A stretch of 64,000 nt of DNA from Solen grandis (lineage: Eukaryota > Mollusca > Bivalvia > Adapedonta > Solenidae), in the NCBI GenBank assembly GCA_021229015.1, contig CM037783.1, forward strand, positions 5,713,324 to 5,777,323, given 5' to 3'. How positions within the stretch are numbered: the first letter of the stretch is position 1; each line of letters starts with the position of its first letter. The position numbers and the translations under genes are program-made. Below are positions 1 to 12,365 of this stretch, in pieces. Under the pieces are notes generated by a model. That model was not told the DNA's origin. It did not search any database and worked only from the letters and a program-made list of their open reading frames with translations.

Positions 1-1104
1 TTATAAATTAGCCCAATCGCTAAACGTTTCTAAGGTCCCGTTTTACAAAGTTTCATAAAAAAAACACACACACAAGAAAATCAGATTTGCAAATTTCGCA
101 GGCGTGAAATGCAATTGATCTCCTGGATCTTTTTCCTCGCAAAAGTGATGTTTGTATAATGCAATGAACTTACGACAGGGAAAAACACAATATTTTCGTA
201 CGAATTTTAGTGAAACGGACCCCATTGAGATAAAGAAATATAACAAATCATTTTATGCATCACCTGTAATTATACAGATGTTGATTTGCACTTTAAATAT
301 ATTTTTAGATCAAATAGCCCGTTCTGGGCTAAGGGACTTCATGTCATGTTTTAGGCTCAACAACAGTTTATAAGTCTTATTTAGTTAAAACATATTTTTT
401 TTATTCACAAAACATAATCAAAGGTGTTTCAGCGTTTTGTTCTCTAACGGACAGATTTTTCTGAAGTTTTGCACATTAGTACATTAGACTAACTTAAAGA
501 TATATGAATTAGAAATAGGGCGTCACCATGCTCGTTTTAGAGATTTAGCTTATGGTAAAATATTCTGTTTGCTATTTGTTGAAAAAGTCAAAGCGTTAAA
601 TAATTGGAAAGATTGCATTTTGATAACTGCATTCTTTAGTAAAATATCAAAGTTTTTTTCAGAATATTTTTATAATTTGTATTTTATTATGTGTTTTATA
701 AGTTATAGGTGAAAATACTGTAAAACATGCATGGAAAATACATTACGAGCTAAAACAGCCATTGTGTTTGGGCTAAAATATATTAAAAAATTTACCAAAA
801 GCTATGAAATTTTATATGTTTTATATTTTTTCTTGATAAAAATTTAAACGGACAGATTTTCTTTCTTTTTTTTTTCCAGATTCTATCCTCTGATACAAAT
901 GCTGTCTGATATTGTAAAAAATGTAAACCTTACCACGTTTGTACTTTTTTTTTTTTTTAACTAAAACTGATTTTGTATTGAATTTTTAGCCAAATTTGCA
1001 TAAAATCACTAAAATGCGACTTTTTGGACCCTAACCATTTGGCAAATATAGTTTTAATCATGGACCACGGCGTCTTTGTTATTGAATTGTAAATTTTATT
1101 TCAC

Positions 1105-1140
<36 letters not shown>

Positions 1141-1490
1141 TATCATTAGTTTCCAGCATTTGTGGACTAAGACCACAATTAATTTTACTATATGTTCTAT
1201 ATAGCATATATACAAAGAAAAATTGACATCCAAACTTACCCTCATTAGATAGACCTATTCAAGAGAAATAATTCAGTCTGTACATTTTAAGCATTGGATA
1301 TTCCCGGCTACCTTTTGGCCTATTTAAGGCCAAATAACATGCGTATGAATTTAGTGCACAGGACGGCCATTTCAAACCATTTTTTCTCCAAACTGGGCAT
1401 TGTATGACTATTCTGGCTGTGTAATATAAGATTTAATCATTAATTGCATGTCTTTCATCAAAATATCAACATAATTCAGCATTAAATAGG
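1..1490. other. AT-rich intergenic DNA
   Basis: No gene seen. Contains homopolymer T runs and the GA/G microsatellite only. Confidence 0.6.
1103..1138 (+). repeat. (GA)n followed by poly-G
   Basis: Alternating GA then ten G; a likely sequencing-difficult site. Confidence 0.9.
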
Positions 1491-1552
1491 GTCACTATCT
1501 TCTGTGTAGACAAATCCGGATGCAGGGTAACCAAAGGCAGGTGATTGTGGTC

Positions 1553-2010
1553 TTAGTCCTATTTAACAGTTGCATCATGCGTTTAAGGCGCTTCAATAGT
1601 TGTTTGATCATCTGATATAGGCGCTTCAGTTGTTGTTGTTGTTGGTTCATGTGTTTAAGGCGCTTCAGTTGTTGTTGCATCATGTGTTTAAGCTTGGCGC
1701 TTCAGTTGTTGTTGCATCATGTGTTTAAGCTTGGCGCTTCAGTTGTTGTTGCATCATGTGTTTAAGCTTGGCGCTTCAGTTGTTGTTGCATCATGTGTTT
1801 AAGCTTGGCGCTTCAGTTGTTGTTGGATGTGTTTAAGGCGCTTCAGTTGTTGTTGGATGTGTTTAAGGCGCTTCGGTTGTTGTTGTTGGATGATGTATTT
1901 AAGGCGCTTCGGTTGTTGTTGTTGGATGATGTATTTAAGGCGCTTCGGTTGTTGTTGGATCATGTGTTTCAGGTGCTTCAGTTGTTGTTGTTGTTGTTGT
2001 TATTGGATCA
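1553..2010 (+). repeat. Minisatellite, ~36-52-bp units with (GTT)n
   Basis: Units of the form GGCGCTTCAGTTGTTGTTG followed by CATCATGTGTTTAAG (early) or GATGATGTATTTAAG (late) repeat about eleven times. The polyleucine and polyglutamine-type open frames across it are products of the repeat. Confidence 0.9.
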
Positions 2011-2177
2011 TCAGTTGTGGTCTGAAAAAGAAAAAAGCAACAAGAAAACAACAACAAAATAAGCATTATAAACATTTTATCGTACATCGTAATATGCAGA
2101 TATTTTCATGAATAAAAAATTTTCGCCGATTTCATTGACAGCTTTACGTTTTTTTATCAATCACCACAATATCACCA

Positions 2178-2488
2178 TGTCGTGTGTCGCTGTATGAAGG
2201 CGACGCACGACAAATGTAAACGACGCACGACAAATGTAAACGACACCGATGTTATAAATTACTTTCGACAATGCGACACGACACTCGGCATTTTAGCGCG
2301 CAAATGTCGCGTTGACTCGCAATAGATATCGAATATCGTTTCAAAATGTCGTACGTCGCGACGCATTGTCTCGTGTCGTTTCATGACGCACGATAATGCG
2401 GCGCGATACACGATAATGCGACAAGACACACGACATTATAGCACGCAACTGTCGTGCGTCGCCTTTATACAGCAATACACGGCATATG
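2178..2488. mobile_element. Palindromic CG-rich MITE
   Basis: GTGTGTCGCTGTATGAAGGC at the left and GCCTTTATACAGCAATACAC at the right are inverse complements with few mismatches. The interior is packed with GACGCACGACA-type motifs on both strands, so the ~310 bp can fold on itself. CpG-dense against an AT-rich background. No clear target duplication seen. Confidence 0.7.
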
Positions 2489-2727
2489 CTTGGCACTGAC
2501 TGGATTTCGTAGTTTAATGACAGACCTCATGTTTTCTAGAACATTATTCTACGAATATACTATGTACGTACTTACGAAATGGACGAAATTACAGACCCCA
2601 TGAAATTTAATGCCAACGATCCAACGCAATTGATATCACTGGGTTTGATCCAAACCTGAGATTACTATATTATTTTCTTGCTTTAAATAAATCGAGAAAA
2701 AAAATCTGAATTCACTATAGATTGTTT

Positions 2728-3577
2728 TAAGCGCACCTGAGGAAAGCTCAGAGTAAGCTTTGAGATCCGTTGACTGTCCGTCGTCCGTCGTGAATCGTCA
2801 ACAATTTAAGAGTCTACACTCTAGCACCTTCATTTCTTAAGCCATCAACCTTAAACTTTATGACAATATTTATGGCCATAATCTCTCGATCAAGTTCGAT
2901 TATGGCTGAAATCGGTCAAGTTCGGTTAGGGCTGATATCGGTCCATTAGGACCAGGAGTTATGGCCCCTTTTATTTAAAAAATGCCAGATTTCATCTTGT
3001 TTACACTCTAGCATCTTCATTTCTTGAGCAATCTTCTTCAAACTTTACAACATGTTTATGGTCATAATCGCTCAGCTAAGCTTAATAATGACTGATATTG
3101 GTCCGTTAGGTCAGGGGATACGGACCTTTTATTATATAAAAAAGTCACAAATTTTAGTGTTTAAACTCTTTGAAGCCACAATTTTGATCAAATCTTCCTC
3201 AAACTTGATCAGACTTTATGTCTTAATGATGTCTTGGTCGAGTCAAAAAGTAGGCCACTAGGTTAAATCCTTGTTAAATCTTGTTTACACTCAACGGGCC
3301 AACATTTTGGTTCAGTCTTTCACAAACTTGCTCAGAATGTTTGTTTTGATAATGTCTCGACCAAGTTCATTCATGGTGGGGCAGGGTCAAAAAGAAGGTC
3401 GCTAGGTAAAATCTTAGTAAAATCTTGTTTACATCACAGGGGGTCACATTTTTGGCAAAATCTTTGTCAAAATTGTTAGAAATATTTGTGTTGATGACAT
3501 CTCGGTCAAGTTCGATCATGGGTAATGCATGGTCACTAAGCAGGTGAGCGATTAAGGGCCATCATGACCCTCTTGTT
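2728..3577 (-). mobile_element. Pearl-like / Helentron-like non-autonomous element, copy A
   Basis: The right-hand end on the plus strand is GGGCCATCATGACCCTCTTG, the palindromic terminus of this family. The left end has GCACCTGAGGAAAGCTC and a short GTCCGTCGTCCGTCGTG microsatellite. The core units are strongly diverged from copies B to E. Confidence 0.65.
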
Positions 3578-3579
3578 TG

Positions 3580-4560
3580 TGCTGTTTCCTGCCACGTAGT
3601 GAGTATAGAAATACTAAATGCTTAAAGAAGGACATAGGATTTAAGAGGTCACCTGAGGTATGATTTTCCAACATTGCTTATATCATGAAATAATGCAAAA
3701 GATAATGTGTCGATTAAGATACAATATGAAATATATTTCATTTGGATAACATGTGAATATTGTATACCCAATATGATAAAATTCAGAAAAATATTCATTT
3801 GGACACTGTTTACAGCCAAAGCATGATATATTATCTGGGCAAATACAACTCGACAGCTTATGATAGTGACAAATATATTCCCAAATATGGTAGTGTGACA
3901 TCATACCGCGCGAACTTCTTCTGACATGGTTGGCTACGTAGAAACCAATGCTTTTGAGGGAGGGGATGGGGTCAGATTGTGTGTCTTCATAATATCTTGG
4001 TATATAACATGGAGTTTTTTTTTGTTTTTTTGTTGGTTTTTTTTTTTTTTTTTGCGAGCAGCATAGGAAAATGTGAAATTTAGATAAATTATAATGATGT
4101 TATTCACGAATATCTGAGTGCATATTTCTTTCGAAACTGTATTCTCAAGGGAAGGGACATCTATATAGTCGACATGGCTTAGTTCAAAGTTGAAGGCGAA
4201 GCGAACCAAGGGAAACCAAATGTGGTGCTTCCTTCCGTCTTTTAATGAGACAGACTTTAGATGTGTGAATATGATAAGGCATTCAAAACAAGCAGAATTG
4301 TAAATCAGCCAGAAACGTATATTCGGGAATTTCATTTGAAACCGCAGGGAAAAACCTTTGTAGCATTTTGGGTCATGGCCTATATTCAACGAATCTCAAT
4401 GTAGTTACGGCAACAACAATAGATATCACGTGACTTCACCGGCATCATCAGCGCTTTGATTTCATTATAGCTGGGGTGTTCCTGAATGAGCCAATACTGC
4501 AGACGGCCATCTTCAGGCAATATTAGGGGTGGTTGGCCTTCATGTTACTAATATGGCGAT
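3580..4560. other. Intergenic DNA
   Basis: A minus-strand frame at 3904-3683 contains a cysteine cluster (CICPDNISCFGCKQC) after a weak CATAAG acceptor. It could be a far-downstream exon of the Cys-rich peptide gene, but support is slight. Otherwise nothing. Confidence 0.4.
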
Positions 4561-4571
4561 TCAGAAATTTC

Positions 4572-4762
4572 TTGACTCCGGTTTACAATTAACCGATGAC
4601 CGTACACAAGTTTATCGATTAAGGTATTCCGTTTTACCAATTACATATAAGCGATAACCGTTCTCCGGTTCATCGATTACCGTACTCAGGTTTACCGATT
4701 AACGTACTCCGGTTTACAAATTACCTGTCTCCGGTTTACCGATTACTGTACTCTGGTTCACT
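4572..4762 (+). repeat. Degenerate ~28-bp tandem repeat
   Basis: CTCCGGTTTACCGATTACCG-type units recur about seven times with mutations. Confidence 0.75.
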
Positions 4763-5115
4763 GCTCACTTATGCCCCCACTTAAAAAAGGGGGATGGGTA
4801 CAGATTTTTCCTTTGTCCGTTCGCAATTACAAGAGCAACTTTACGATATCAGGATTTGGGTAGGGGTTTGCTTCATTTTGAGGTTTCTCTTGCATTTAAG
4901 GTTTTATTTTTTTCAGCTTATGGCCCATAATTGGATTACTAAAGATCAAAAGGATGCACTGATTGGAATGCAGTCAGTCACAAAATATTGCCTGGCGCAT
5001 AATTATTTCCAAAAGTATATGAGATTGGGCAAGAAAAAACATCTTCATAAGAAATTCATAAAGTCATAACAGAGTTACTGCCCTTACCATAGTCATTTGA
5101 TGAGTGAACGACCAA

Positions 5116-5262
5116 TCACAAATCTTCTAAAACAAGGGTAACAAAATGAATAAATTGAGAATCATTTACCGTAGGAGGCCTAATTCTTCCGCATGTTCTG
5201 TGGCATTTACTTCCATTACATTTGATGAATTCTTCCGAACAAGCAAACCCTACATCGCAGTC
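5116..5262 (-). CDS. Cys-rich peptide exon 3 (five cysteines)
   Basis: Begins DCDVGFACSEEF after a TTATTTCAG acceptor, so the exon 2-3 junction reads KEDS/DCDV. Five of the six cysteines lie in the first 24 residues. Either the exon ends at 5170 (donor GTAAATG) or translation continues to a stop at about 5116. Confidence 0.58.
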   Translation of the reverse strand, partial: DCDVGFACSEEFIKCNGSKCHRTCGRIRPPTVNDSQFIHFVTLVLEDL

Positions 5263-7581
5263 CTGAAATAACAGAATCGTTTGGAAACAAACAGAAAAAA
5301 AAGAAGAAAACTCACACACAAAAAAATAAAAGAAAATAAAAACGCCCCATAGAATAGGACTTTTGCCCCTTTCTTCTCTCAAAAGGGTGTCAACTTTACA
5401 ACCCTGGTGCCAGAACGTATGAAGAATCCGTTTAATGATCAAAGATCAGGTGCCACATGTGGGGAAATCAAAATATTTGAAATGACGTTCAACATATCTG
5501 ACACTGTTCAGTCCTAAAATTTAATCTTTGTATTTTATTAGTTGTGTGTGAAGCAGTCACTCACAACTATAGTACCTACATTCTGGGCATCTGTTTCTTT
5601 TAATTGAAAACCGAATAACCTCTCAATTTTGTATGAAATATCGAACGATTGAACAAAATTCTACAACACAGGCTGAGATTCACTTTACCAAGCGATGGAA
5701 TATAATTTCTTTTGATACAAGGTGGCTTTAGGTGAATTTGGATTGTGGATGTGCAGGTTTCCGTCATTTAGTGGTGTAACAATGATCCATAATGAAAGCT
5801 TAAATTCCGATACAAATCCGTGTAATTTACTAACAATCACATCAAGCTAACGACCTCAGATACCTCCAGGGGTTATTTTATGTACTATAGCATGGCCGAT
5901 ACCTGTATATCTGATATCCGAAGTTGTTTAGTAGGTAGCCACTGATATTTGCATCTATAGAGGTTGTGCCGTCGCTCGGTTATATAAGATATTGAGAGTT
6001 CAAATCAAAGCGCTGATAGCGCTGTGAGATCAGTATTGTCGCATTTTTTGTTTATCAAAGTAAATTAAATAGACATCTGTAAAATTTTCAAGAAATTGAC
6101 AAAAAACAAAACAAAAAAACAAACAAACCCAAAACAAACAATAAAAATCGCTTTAACTTTGCGTTTACAAGTTCATTACAAGAAATTAAAAATGAACGCA
6201 CCATTTGTTTCAACGAACTGTTAACAATTAATACATCGTCACTGTTACTATCCCTATTTCTATAGCCTACAGTTTTTAAGATTTATATCAAATATGCATA
6301 TCTAAATCAAAAGGAAACAAATCTAAAATAACAATCGTTCATATTTTTAATATAAGTTTGTTATCTGGCAAAAACTAAGTTACCCTGCATATCTGCAGCT
6401 TGTCAAACCCTCTTCCACTTGAGACATACACAACTTCAGTGCCACCAGTGCTTTGATTGAAATTATCTTCAGAATCACTATATGTGATTGTATGTAAATT
6501 TATCATAATTGTATTTTTTATTAGTTGAATGTATTCTGGCTACATGTAGAATCATGCATACCGAATCTTCCTTGCATTTGGTCTGGTCTTGCTTCGCAAA
6601 GGTACTGACTAATGTGGAAAGAACCATGATCTGAAAAATTGTAATGTGTGATTTATTATCTTGATTGGTATTTAATTATACATGTGTTTAATTGCTGAAA
6701 TAAAGATCGTGTCCTTAAGTCAGATTGCGCGTTTCATGTTATAACTATATTACTGTGCGTTACACGCGTGTTGCACAATTATAAGACTGTAGTTTTATAA
6801 TGGACTATATTTAGTGCAACCCCACTAAAGCTCTGTTGATGTATATTTTACAACATTGCACAGTGTAGCGCTAATATAGAGCTGTAGTTGTAAATTGGAC
6901 CATATTCAGTGTAACACCACTAAAGCACTTTAGTTATATATGAACTACATTAAGGGGCCTTGGGGATATTGGACTATATTTAGAGCAACACCACTAAACC
7001 GCTAAAGTTTATATTGGACCATATTTAGAGCAACACCACTAAACCGCTAAAGTTTATATTGGACCATATTCAGAGCAACGCCACTAAACCGCTAAAGTTT
7101 ATATTGGACCATATTCAGAGCAACGCCACTAAACCGCTAAAGTTTATATTGGACCATATTCAGAGCAACGCCACTAAAGCGCTTTAATAAGTATACAATC
7201 TTTATAATTGTGACCTGTGACAATCGAATCATCTTCGTAATTACTCGGCCATCTCCGGTAATTTCGAACATGGAGATCGGAATGCCATTCGGAACACCTT
7301 TTCGAAATAACGGGATTGACCGGGGATTTCCGAGTTGATACGATTGATCGGAAGGGTCTGAACGGGTAATGATATCAAGTGAACTAAATGACATATAATA
7401 CAGCAGTTAATTTGTTAAAATCCTTAAACATTACAATGGCACAAAAATTGTTAAACAAAGCAAAATCTGTACTTATTCTGGGTAGTGATCAACGTCACTG
7501 TTTTCAGGAATATAAGTCTTATAAATAAGAAATAAAGTTGTGTTAACATACCAACAAAATGGTGGTTCGTAATTTAGTCAT
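5116..7581 (-). CDS. Small secreted six-cysteine peptide, three-exon gene, family not recognised
   Basis: Exons 7581-7552, 6630-6562 and 5262-5116 join in phase 0 at both introns. They have GTATG donors (7551, 6561) and pyrimidine-rich TTTTTCAG and TATTTCAG acceptors. The predicted product is about 81 residues. It starts MTKLRTTILL + IMVLSTLVSTFA, a signal peptide likely cut after Ala22, then KQDQTKC. Cysteines fall at 29, 35, 41, 48, 53 and 57, with spacing C-x5-C-x5-C-x6-C-x4-C-x3-C. The CKEDSDC string resembles the CxxDxDC turn of several secreted disulfide-rich folds (WAP, dickkopf-like), but no family fits fully. A usable donor (GTAAATG) at 5169 means exon 3 might splice on after residue 64; otherwise it reads on 17 residues to a stop. 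A possible poly(A) signal (AATAAA) is at 4908-4903. The role could be host defence, protease inhibition or signalling; the sequence does not decide. Confidence 0.6.
6562..6630 (-). CDS. Cys-rich peptide exon 2 (signal core, cleavage region, first Cys)
   Basis: Exactly 23 codons, flanked by an AATTTTTCAG acceptor and a GTATGC donor. Encodes IMVLSTLVSTFAKQDQTKC then KEDS. The hydrophobic core completes the signal peptide begun in exon 1. Confidence 0.58.
6775..7187 (+). repeat. 45-bp tandem array, peptide-gene intron 1
   Basis: Unit TTGGACCATATTCAGAGCAA plus CGCCACTAAACCGCTAAAGT and TTATA. Four near-identical units lie at 7005-7187, with diverged ones back to about 6775. Confidence 0.9.
7233..7355. 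repeat. Inverted repeat with ~45-bp arms
   Basis: The left arm (AATCGAATCATC...GGTAATTTCGAA) and right arm (TTCGAAATAACGGGATTGAC...GATACGATT) are imperfect inverse complements around a ~35-bp loop. Probably a small palindromic MITE adjoining the 45-bp tandem array. Confidence 0.6.
7552..7581 (-). CDS. Cys-rich peptide exon 1 (start of signal peptide)
   Basis: ATG at 7581-7579 begins MTKLRTTILL, a basic-then-hydrophobic signal-peptide start, and a GTATG donor follows at 7551. Too short to stand alone; it is supported by the phase-0 fit to the next exon. Confidence 0.5.
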
Positions 7582-7855
7582 CGCTGGATATGTTCTCTCT
7601 GTGTGAATAAAGGAAAAATTAACTGTCATTAAAAATGCTGTAAAATACTTTTCGTAAGTCTGCTGTGGGGCGGGCCCGGTATTTTTATTTAATCTTTTTT
7701 ATTTATGAATATCAACACCACTCGGTTGCTCTCGGAAATTTTAGAATATGTATCCACGAATACTTGCTCCAACGAAGTTGCCCTGGATAAAATTTTAATG
7801 AATATATAGCAGAAGGCTCGTTTACGGGTACGTATAAAATTCCCAGCTTTAATTT

Positions 7856-7858
<3 letters not shown>

Positions 7859-7890
<32 letters not shown>
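7859..7890 (+). repeat. (AC)n microsatellite
   Basis: About sixteen AC units. Confidence 0.95.
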
Positions 7891-7892
<2 letters not shown>

Positions 7893-9059
7893 TGTTCGCA
7901 TTCTTCTGTTTAATCGAAGAAAGATTATTCGGGTGGAAAAGAAAATTCTTTAACAAATATAATATAAAATGTCGATCACAATGAGCGAAAACCAATGCAT
8001 TAGTATAATTTATCAATGATACATTCTTTGATTAAGTTTAACAATTTCTACTTACATTGAATGAACCAGCTAAATAGAATTTAAATTAGAGATCCCAAAT
8101 CGGAAGTTGTAAATAATAAAATTCAAACGCCCACTCTTGCCGAATGTAATGTTGCCTTAGTGAGAAAGATAAGTTGATATAGTAATACGCGAAATAAATA
8201 CATATAGACAATACAAAATGAGGGACATTCTAAAAGTTTTGATGCAAGGGGTTATCTATTTTGATAGAAGATTAGGTTTAGGTGTTAATTCGTCAAACTA
8301 GCCCCCATCTAACGTGCAAACAGTCTAGAAAACCAGGATTTCAAGGTCGCTGAACAAACAGAGAAAAGTTCCTTGGAACACATGTCATCTGACGGGAAAA
8401 CTGTGTCAAACTATGACAGACTACTAGACAGGCGAAGGAGAAGTGATCCCTATGTGTCACCCAGGATTTCGTAAGCTATTCCGTTGGCATGACGAGAAAA
8501 GAAAAAATCATAAGATGGAAAATGTGTACTCTAGCGACGTTTTACTGCAACACTGTTGGCACAAATTACTCGTGCTTTGCTCAGCTAGATTTCCCTGGTT
8601 AATTAATCTTTGAAATTCTTTACCCGTCTGCAAAACATGTCATTTAATTTGACAGGCTTAGAATTTAACAGCTCATTTTTCCTGTCGCGCGAGTTTGCTG
8701 CAACATTATCTAAACCTTTAGAACGACCCTCGAAGAGAATGAAAGTGATACATCTGCGACCTAATACGAAAGTCGGTTCTGTAGTTTTAATTATATAATA
8801 TTATTATATATAAGTCATTATCATAGGCCATTTTGACAGATTCGTAAATGGATGATAGTTGTTTATAGTGTAGATAAATTGATTACTTATCAACAAAGGA
8901 GGGTAATGTTCAGTTCAGAGCCATATGATATGGTGTGATAGATTCGGTTTAATTAAGGCATCAATATGGTATGCCTAGGCACGCATCTTTAGGAACGTGG
9001 TTTTTGACAAAATAAAGATACTTTACTACAAGTAAAAAATAAAAAAAATGAACCTGTGT

Positions 9060-9220
9060 CAGCGGCCATTTGTATCAAGCGGTCAACCTGCAGTTAGCGG
9101 CCAGTTTCCATATTACCAAACTAGCTTTTTGTTTTAACTTAAACAATCATTTAGCGGTCACCTCTGCTAAGCGGTCACCTTCCCTTTACCCCTTGAATGG
9201 TCGCTTAAGGCAGGTTTGAC
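9060..9220 (-). repeat. Short 'AGCGGTCA' repeat tract
   Basis: AGCGGCCA/AGCGGTCA motifs spaced 20-30 bp apart. A related inverse tract (GACCGCTTGATACAGGTT) lies at 10110-10315. Confidence 0.5.
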
Positions 9221-9736
9221 TCTACACGTAAAGGACCCATACTATCTGAACATGGTACTGTATATCTAAACAAAATCATTAATTTTCCTAGGAAGACTAC
9301 TTTTCGTAGACTACGACTTTGAACAGCGAATATTCATCTCCACGAATACTGTTCTTTTAACATGAGTCCACGAAAACATGTACCAACGAAACTGACTTTT
9401 ATTACAGAATCCATAAAATTCAATGACAACAAATATCAATGATTTCACATTATATAGCTATCACCAGGAAGAAAAAAAAAGTCAACTTAACCCCACCACT
9501 TTTTTATATTTGCTATGCCACCAGAAACACAAGCATACCATATTTGTATATATAACCTTTCAATATTCATGAATCATTTGGCAAACGTATTTTAAAGAGG
9601 TTTTATATTAAAGAGCGTTTCTTATTAACCAGTGTGGCGCACAAAAAAATAAATACAGGTCCCGGTGGTGGCGGCCCAACTACCATCATCATCATCATCA
9701 CCACCATCATTAAATCATTTATACAAGGTGTATACA

Positions 9737-10041
9737 GTTTGTTTGTTGGGTTTAACGTCCCACCGACAGTATTTCAGTTATTTGGAAACGATGTCTACTT
9801 GAGACAGATATAGTGCTGCCACACTGCAGTATGACGCCGTAGACATGTGGCATGATACCACAGCTAGTCACATTATCCTGACACCGGGCCAACCAGTCCT
9901 GCAACTACCCTTATATGCTGAGCCTCAAGCAAAGGAGCTATAACAGTACCATTCTTACGACTTTGGTATGTCGCGGCCGGGGCTCGAACCCACGACCTCC
10001 CGCTCCGGAGGCGGACGCTCTAACCAATCGGCCACCGTGGA
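9737..10041 (-). mobile_element. tRNA-headed SINE, near-complete
   Basis: On the minus strand the head (10041-9969) has an A-box-like TGGCCGATTGGTTAGAGCG and a B box GGTTCGAGCCC, as in a tRNA. The body follows (the block TGGTATCATGCCACATGTCTA recurs in the copies at 33.7 and 48.2 kb). The 3' end is GGGACGTTAAACCCAACAAAC, an (AAC/AAAC)n tail. The layout fits V-type SINEs of molluscs (such as RUDI); that name is a suggestion from memory. Confidence 0.8.
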
Positions 10042-12365
10042 CGGTAGGTGTACAAAGATATTCGAAAGTGACAGACAAACGTGATGAAAAACTTATCGAT
10101 TGTGCTTGATTCAAAATACAGTCAAACCCGTCTTAATGATCGCTAAATGACTGTTGAAGTAGTATGAAATATGGCAATATGAAAACTGACTGCTACTTAC
10201 AGGTTGACCGCTTGATACAGGTTGACCGCTTGATATAGGTTCAACTGTATTAAAATGACCGGTATGTGCAAGTTGACCACTAATTACAGGTGGCCGCTAA
10301 TACAGGTTCAACTGCATACAATAATAGTAAATCACGACCTATATATGCTGTCCTGAAGAATACGACTGACCAGTGGTCAACCTTGTGAATGAGGTTATCA
10401 GATGGACCAATGCCCTGATAGGCTACAACAAGGAGCAGTGATATAATTTTACCTCTCAAGTGTTGGTTAGTTCAACTTAGTGGCTAGTTATCCACTCCGT
10501 CACCGAGGATAGCTGACCTGACACGTGTGTTATAAGTGTATGCATAAGAAAACAGCAAAGAAANNNNNNNNNNNNNNNNNNNNNNNNNNNNNNNNNNNNN
10601 NNNNNNNNNNNNNNNNNNNNNNNNNNNNNNNNNNNNNNNNNNNNNNNNNNNNNNNNNNNNNNNAGCAACCATGTCTGTATCTGAAACACCATGGACATTA
10701 CTTCGGTTCACCTCGGTTCTTGTGGAAGTTCTCGATTCGATTTCTGCCATTAATGAAACTGGTTGGTGACAGATTGCCTGGACTTATGCCGTAATCACAG
10801 AGAGGACGTGGGGATTACCCATTGATGGAAATGGACAGCTATACTTACTGTACTGTGTGTGTCGTGAGAAACTGCCGCAACAGGCCTGGTCCCTGGGGCC
10901 CTTCTATCAGATCAATTATTTTTTGTGGATCCAATAATGGCATACTGCCTCCTTAAGTGGTCAAACGTCCCATTCAGATACACGGGGAAGAAAGAAAATT
11001 CATTTTAAGTGGTCAAACGTACCATTTAGATAAACAGGAAAAAAGTAATCATATCTTTTCTTTTCATTTTATATGGTTAAACGAGCCATTCAGATACATG
11101 GAGAGAAAAAAACGTTATTACAACTCTATACATTAAAACAATACGGTCAGAATGCAATAATGTATTTCTTCGTGATTTTTGATAAAGCCCTGCGGGCGAA
11201 ATTCATAAAAGAGTTGTTTGTGTGTTTGACACTGCTCCCTATATGGAGCTTTTACAGTGCTTTACATTTTCATTTTACTTTTCATCATTTATTCATGTCT
11301 AGATTTAAATGTATTTGCCATGCTTATTGTAACACTTTATATATTATCCCTGTCATCATTATTGTTGCATAAAATTGGTAAAATGTTCCCAGCGACCGTT
11401 GTTGTTATGTTTGAGTTTAACGTCCCTTTCATCATCATCATCATCATCATCATCATTAGTAATCGCCTTACTAAAAATTGAGTAGTTTCGCGATGTTAAG
11501 TCATATAGCGACTAACTGAAAGAATACCCCAAGTGCATAGAGGCAGTTGGGTAGAACCACCGACTTACTGCAGGTCAGCTGGAAGACTAAATCTTTCTCT
11601 ACATAAGAAAATGATGCCTCACTACAATATCACGCTTTACACATATGGCATGACAAAGTCCCGACTACTTTCATGCGCTGATCACCAAACAAGTGACCAA
11701 TACAAAAAATAATCGTACGTGGATCGTTTGCCAAGTCCAATATTTTCACAATTTGCACGTGCATTCATCAAGTATGGCATATACATGTACTGATTTTTTG
11801 TCAGCCGACCGGAAATGACACTTACATGTATCATATTGCAGTTGAAATACACGTAGTATACATACTGGCCGAATATACTGCGGACTCTTGCTGCAATTTT
11901 CGCGTATTTTTAGATATTAAAATGTTTTGTAACAAAACACACCTCACTTCACTACATTTAAGCTTGAATATTTATTTCCGTGAAACTATTTTATTATGGA
12001 AAAGTCTGCATGTCCCGGTACATTTAATCATTTCCAAAATGGAGTTGTCCGTCTTCTTCTTACCCAAGAGATTTTTTCAGAGGCATAAACAAATTATAGA
12101 CATCTACATTTGGTCCGCAAAGAATCCAATTTGCATATGTTCACTACACACTAATGTGTATACTTTCTAGATTAATGGTAAAAATGATACTGCGATTGAC
12201 AAAGCGACAAGTGAATACTTTTAAATCACCACGAGTGAAATATTATACGATCTTATATTAGAATATACAAATATTACATATTATTTAATGCTTTTCGTTG
12301 GATTATAAGGAAATATAAGCGAATTAAAAATAGCTATATTCACCGTTTCAAATAGTGAATATTTC
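10042..12365. other. Intergenic DNA with gap
   Basis: Open frames at 11073-11481 and 11826-12170 are AT-driven and lack homology. (ATC)n at 11430-11457. A 45-bp phrase (AAGTGGTCAAACGTCCCATT) recurs three times at 10955-11090. Confidence 0.5.
10564..10663. other. Assembly gap (100 N)
   Basis: Exactly 100 N, the conventional size for a gap of unknown length. Open frames across it are meaningless. Confidence 0.99.

Larger units (their letters stand above)
7592..9736. other. Intergenic DNA 5' of the Cys-rich peptide gene
   Basis: Apart from the (AC)n tract, the element-H-like fragment near 8358 and the AGCGGTCA tract, nothing recognised. The promoter of the peptide gene should lie near 7.6-7.9 kb; no clear TATA box noted. 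Confidence 0.5.

Noticed and set aside
1495..2111. Glutamine/leucine/cysteine-rich open frames on both strands
   Set aside because: They are translations of the GTT-containing minisatellite in several frames.
3934..4389. 151-codon minus-strand frame
   Set aside because: Lysine tail from a poly-T tract, no recognisable motif, no splice context; most likely chance.
6361..6500. Minus-strand frame reading DSEDNFNQSTGGTEVVYVSS, tested as an extra exon of the Cys-rich peptide gene
   Set aside because: The only nearby acceptor (CACATATAG) would give an immediate TGA in the required phase 0, and exons 2 and 3 already join well without it.
10477..10794. Open frames spanning 10564-10663
   Set aside because: They run through the N gap and have no meaning.
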